NCBI RefSeq assembly: GCF_000308515.1
Contig: NZ_BAFV01000051.1
Location: forward strand, 1-64,000
Direction of reading: 5' to 3'
From: Nocardia carnea NBRC 14403
Lineage (GTDB): Bacteria; Actinomycetota; Actinomycetes; Mycobacteriales; Mycobacteriaceae
Length of the DNA: 64,000 nucleotides
The notes under the pieces are model-generated. The model was not told the DNA's origin. It worked only from the letters and a program-made list of their open reading frames with translations, and did not search any database. Of this stretch, positions 62,872 through 64,000 are shown piece after piece. The stretch's first letter is position 1, and each line of letters begins with the position of its first letter. A program made the translations under genes and the position numbers.

Positions 62872-63040
62872 CCAGTCGCGGAAGGTGGGCAAGCAGCCTG
62901 ACCGGAGTCTCCAGCGCGGCCTCGGCCTCAGCGGCCCTCGGCCCGATTCCGGCTCGGCGAACGCCGATACCGACGGATTCGGCATTGCCGACGGCAACGG
63001 GACATAGCCGGAAGCAATACGGTTGGGGGTCCGCACGCAC

Positions 63041-63361
63041 TCACGGAATCAGCCAGCCGGCAATGGGTGTGGCCAGCGTGAACCCGACGGCGACGACGAC
63101 CGCCACAGTCGTCCACCGGATGGTCGTCGAGCCGGAGCCGCCCGCACCTCGGTGCAACCGGAGATTTCGGCGGTAACCCAAACCGGCGACGATGAGCAGG
63201 ACCACACCGGCGATACCGGGCGCCAGCGCGGCCGTATCCCAGCCGGCCTGCAACACCGCTTGCAGCAGCAGCAGCGCGACGGCCACCGTGCCCAGGCACG
63301 TTCGCCGCCACGACAGCGCGGTGCGTTCCGCAGCCAATCGGATCTCGGTGGAATCGGGCAT
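63041..63361 (-). CDS. DUF202 small membrane protein
   Basis: 106 aa. ERTALSWRRTCLGTVAVALLLLQ (typical DUF202 start), then two further membrane helices. DUF202 proteins are of unknown function. It lies 9 bp downstream of a second DUF202 gene. Confidence 0.85.
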   Translation of the reverse strand: MPDSTEIRLAAERTALSWRRTCLGTVAVALLLLQAVLQAGWDTAALAPGIAGVVLLIVAGLGYRRNLRLHRGAGGSGSTTIRWTTVAVVVAVGFTLATPIAGWLIP

Positions 63362-63370
63362 CAGTACACC

Positions 63371-63757
63371 TCAGTGCAGCAGTACTGCCACGCAGGCGAG
63401 TACCGCCACGAAGGCTGTACCGGCGGAAAGTACCGGGACGAGCACCGTACCGGGCAGCGGCCGGCCCTCGTCCATTGCCGACCGGATGCGCCGCCAGTGC
63501 AGGAAAGCACCGACCGCCACCACCAGCGACAGCAGCAGGCAGCTCACCGCCAACGCGGAACGGAAATCCGACGGCCACTGCTCCACCACCACGGTGTGCA
63601 CGGCGACACCGCCGGCGAGCAACCCGAGTGCCGTACGAATCCACGACAGAAAAGTGCGCTCGTTGGCGAGGGTGAACCGGTAATCGATCGGAGCCACCAC
63701 CGGCTCCGGCGCGTCGTCGGCACCCGGTTCCCCGGCCACTTCCGGTACCGGGCTCAT
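63371..63757 (-). CDS. YidH-like DUF202 membrane protein
   Basis: 128 aa from the ATG at 63757. ~25 polar residues precede YRFTLANERTFLSWIRTALGLLAGG (YidH-type signature), then two more membrane helices. The start overlaps the stop of the partial upstream gene (ATGA), so the three genes form one operon. Confidence 0.86.
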   Translation of the reverse strand: MSPVPEVAGEPGADDAPEPVVAPIDYRFTLANERTFLSWIRTALGLLAGGVAVHTVVVEQWPSDFRSALAVSCLLLSLVVAVGAFLHWRRIRSAMDEGRPLPGTVLVPVLSAGTAFVAVLACVAVLLH

Positions 63758-64000
63758 CGGGTATCCGCACTGGTAGCGGTCTGCACGCTCACCTCCCGAT
63801 CCGCCTTCGGGCACTGCTGAACGGATCCGCTGGACAGCGTAAACGCCGCGCTGCGCACGAATCCACGTACACGCCCCGTTTCCGGCATGTCGAGCTGACC
63901 AAGGAATGTAGAAGGCGCGTTCACCGAGCCTTGTTCCGGCTCCGAACCGGCGCGGATGCGGGTCAGCGTCGGGGCGGTTACACGTAGCCCGCCCTCGATT
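63754..64000 (-). CDS. 3' end of an unidentified gene (5' end outside the window)
   Basis: The last 81 codons of a minus-strand frame are present (ending VSVQTATSADTR and stop). The stop overlaps the YidH-like start as ATGA, strong evidence for a real coupled gene. The segment is rich in Thr/Ser/Gly, with GFVRSAAFTLSSGSVQQCPK near the end. No family is recognised. Confidence 0.6.
   Translation of the reverse strand, partial: IEGGLRVTAPTLTRIRAGSEPEQGSVNAPSTFLGQLDMPETGRVRGFVRSAAFTLSSGSVQQCPKADREVSVQTATSADTR

Overview
The window is a gene-dense stretch of a high-GC actinobacterial chromosome. Its gene content and order follow the Mycobacterium tuberculosis segment that runs from infB (Rv2839c) to the M23 peptidase next to rpsB (Rv2891). 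Landmarks in that order are infB-ylxR-nusA-rimP, a DUF4439 pair, proS, an EfpA-type MFS pump with cysG, cobB-cobO-chlID, an ElaA-like GNAT, mqo, an Rv2854-like hydrolase, map, a penicillin-binding lipoprotein, a second GNAT, ispG, dxr and rip1, rlmN, cdsA-frr-pyrH, and tsf-rpsB. Accessory genes inserted into this backbone (polar amino-acid ABC transporter, VapBC, XRE-DUF5753 regulator, several lineage-specific secreted proteins) suggest Nocardia or a close relative within Mycobacteriales. The genus is an inference. I saw no rRNA, tRNA, CRISPR array, insertion sequence, prophage or large transferred island.

Layout. 1-3.1 kb: transcription/translation operon on the minus strand. 3.5-9 kb: lipoprotein/DUF4439 pair, a Pro-rich protein, a large membrane protein, and a diaminopimelate-reductase-like dehydrogenase divergent from an SDR. 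9.8-12.6 kb: a LysR gene remnant and two TetR regulators, each next to clear operator palindromes. 12.8-14.6 kb: proS. 14.9-18.2 kb: a complete polar amino-acid ABC transporter closed by a strong hairpin. 18.2-21.8 kb: yaaA, cysG (siroheme/corrin entry) and the EfpA-like pump. 21.9-25.6 kb: F420-type PPOX protein, DUF305 protein, and a coupled phosphotransferase plus unknown-function pair. 25.6-26.3 kb: VapBC. 26.3-31 kb: cobE-cobB-cobO-chlID. 31.2-35.5 kb: GNAT, mqo and two hydrolases. 35.6-39.6 kb: cobQ coupled to map, a GntR regulator and a DUF4254 protein. 40.4-44.4 kb: XRE regulator, APC permease, a protease-dead-looking IrrE relative, nitrobindin and a small secreted protein. 44.4-48.8 kb: PBP lipoprotein, GNAT, ispG, DUF2631. 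48.9-53.6 kb: dxr, rip1, secreted and hypothetical genes, L-2-hydroxyglutarate oxidase. 53.8-60.3 kb: rlmN, lapA-like, cdsA, frr, pyrH, tsf, rpsB. 60.3-64 kb: an intergenic stretch with tandem DnaA-box-like sites, a weakly supported exported protein, an M23 peptidase, and two DUF202 membrane proteins.

How the genes work together. cysG, cobE, cobB, cobO, chlID and cobQ are a large part of aerobic cobalamin synthesis, split into three blocks. dxr and ispG are two MEP isoprenoid steps. cdsA feeds phospholipid synthesis. frr, tsf, rpsB, infB, nusA, rimP and proS serve translation or its coupling to transcription. I found no clear new multi-gene defence or secretion system. The most noteworthy observations are: an IrrE-like protein with its protease motif destroyed; an SDR lacking the catalytic triad opposite a TetR gene; a perfect hairpin with a Shine-Dalgarno-like loop in the M23 gene start; tandem DnaA boxes upstream of rpsB; a LysR remnant whose sequence forms a terminator-like hairpin; and a phosphotransferase/unknown-protein operon.
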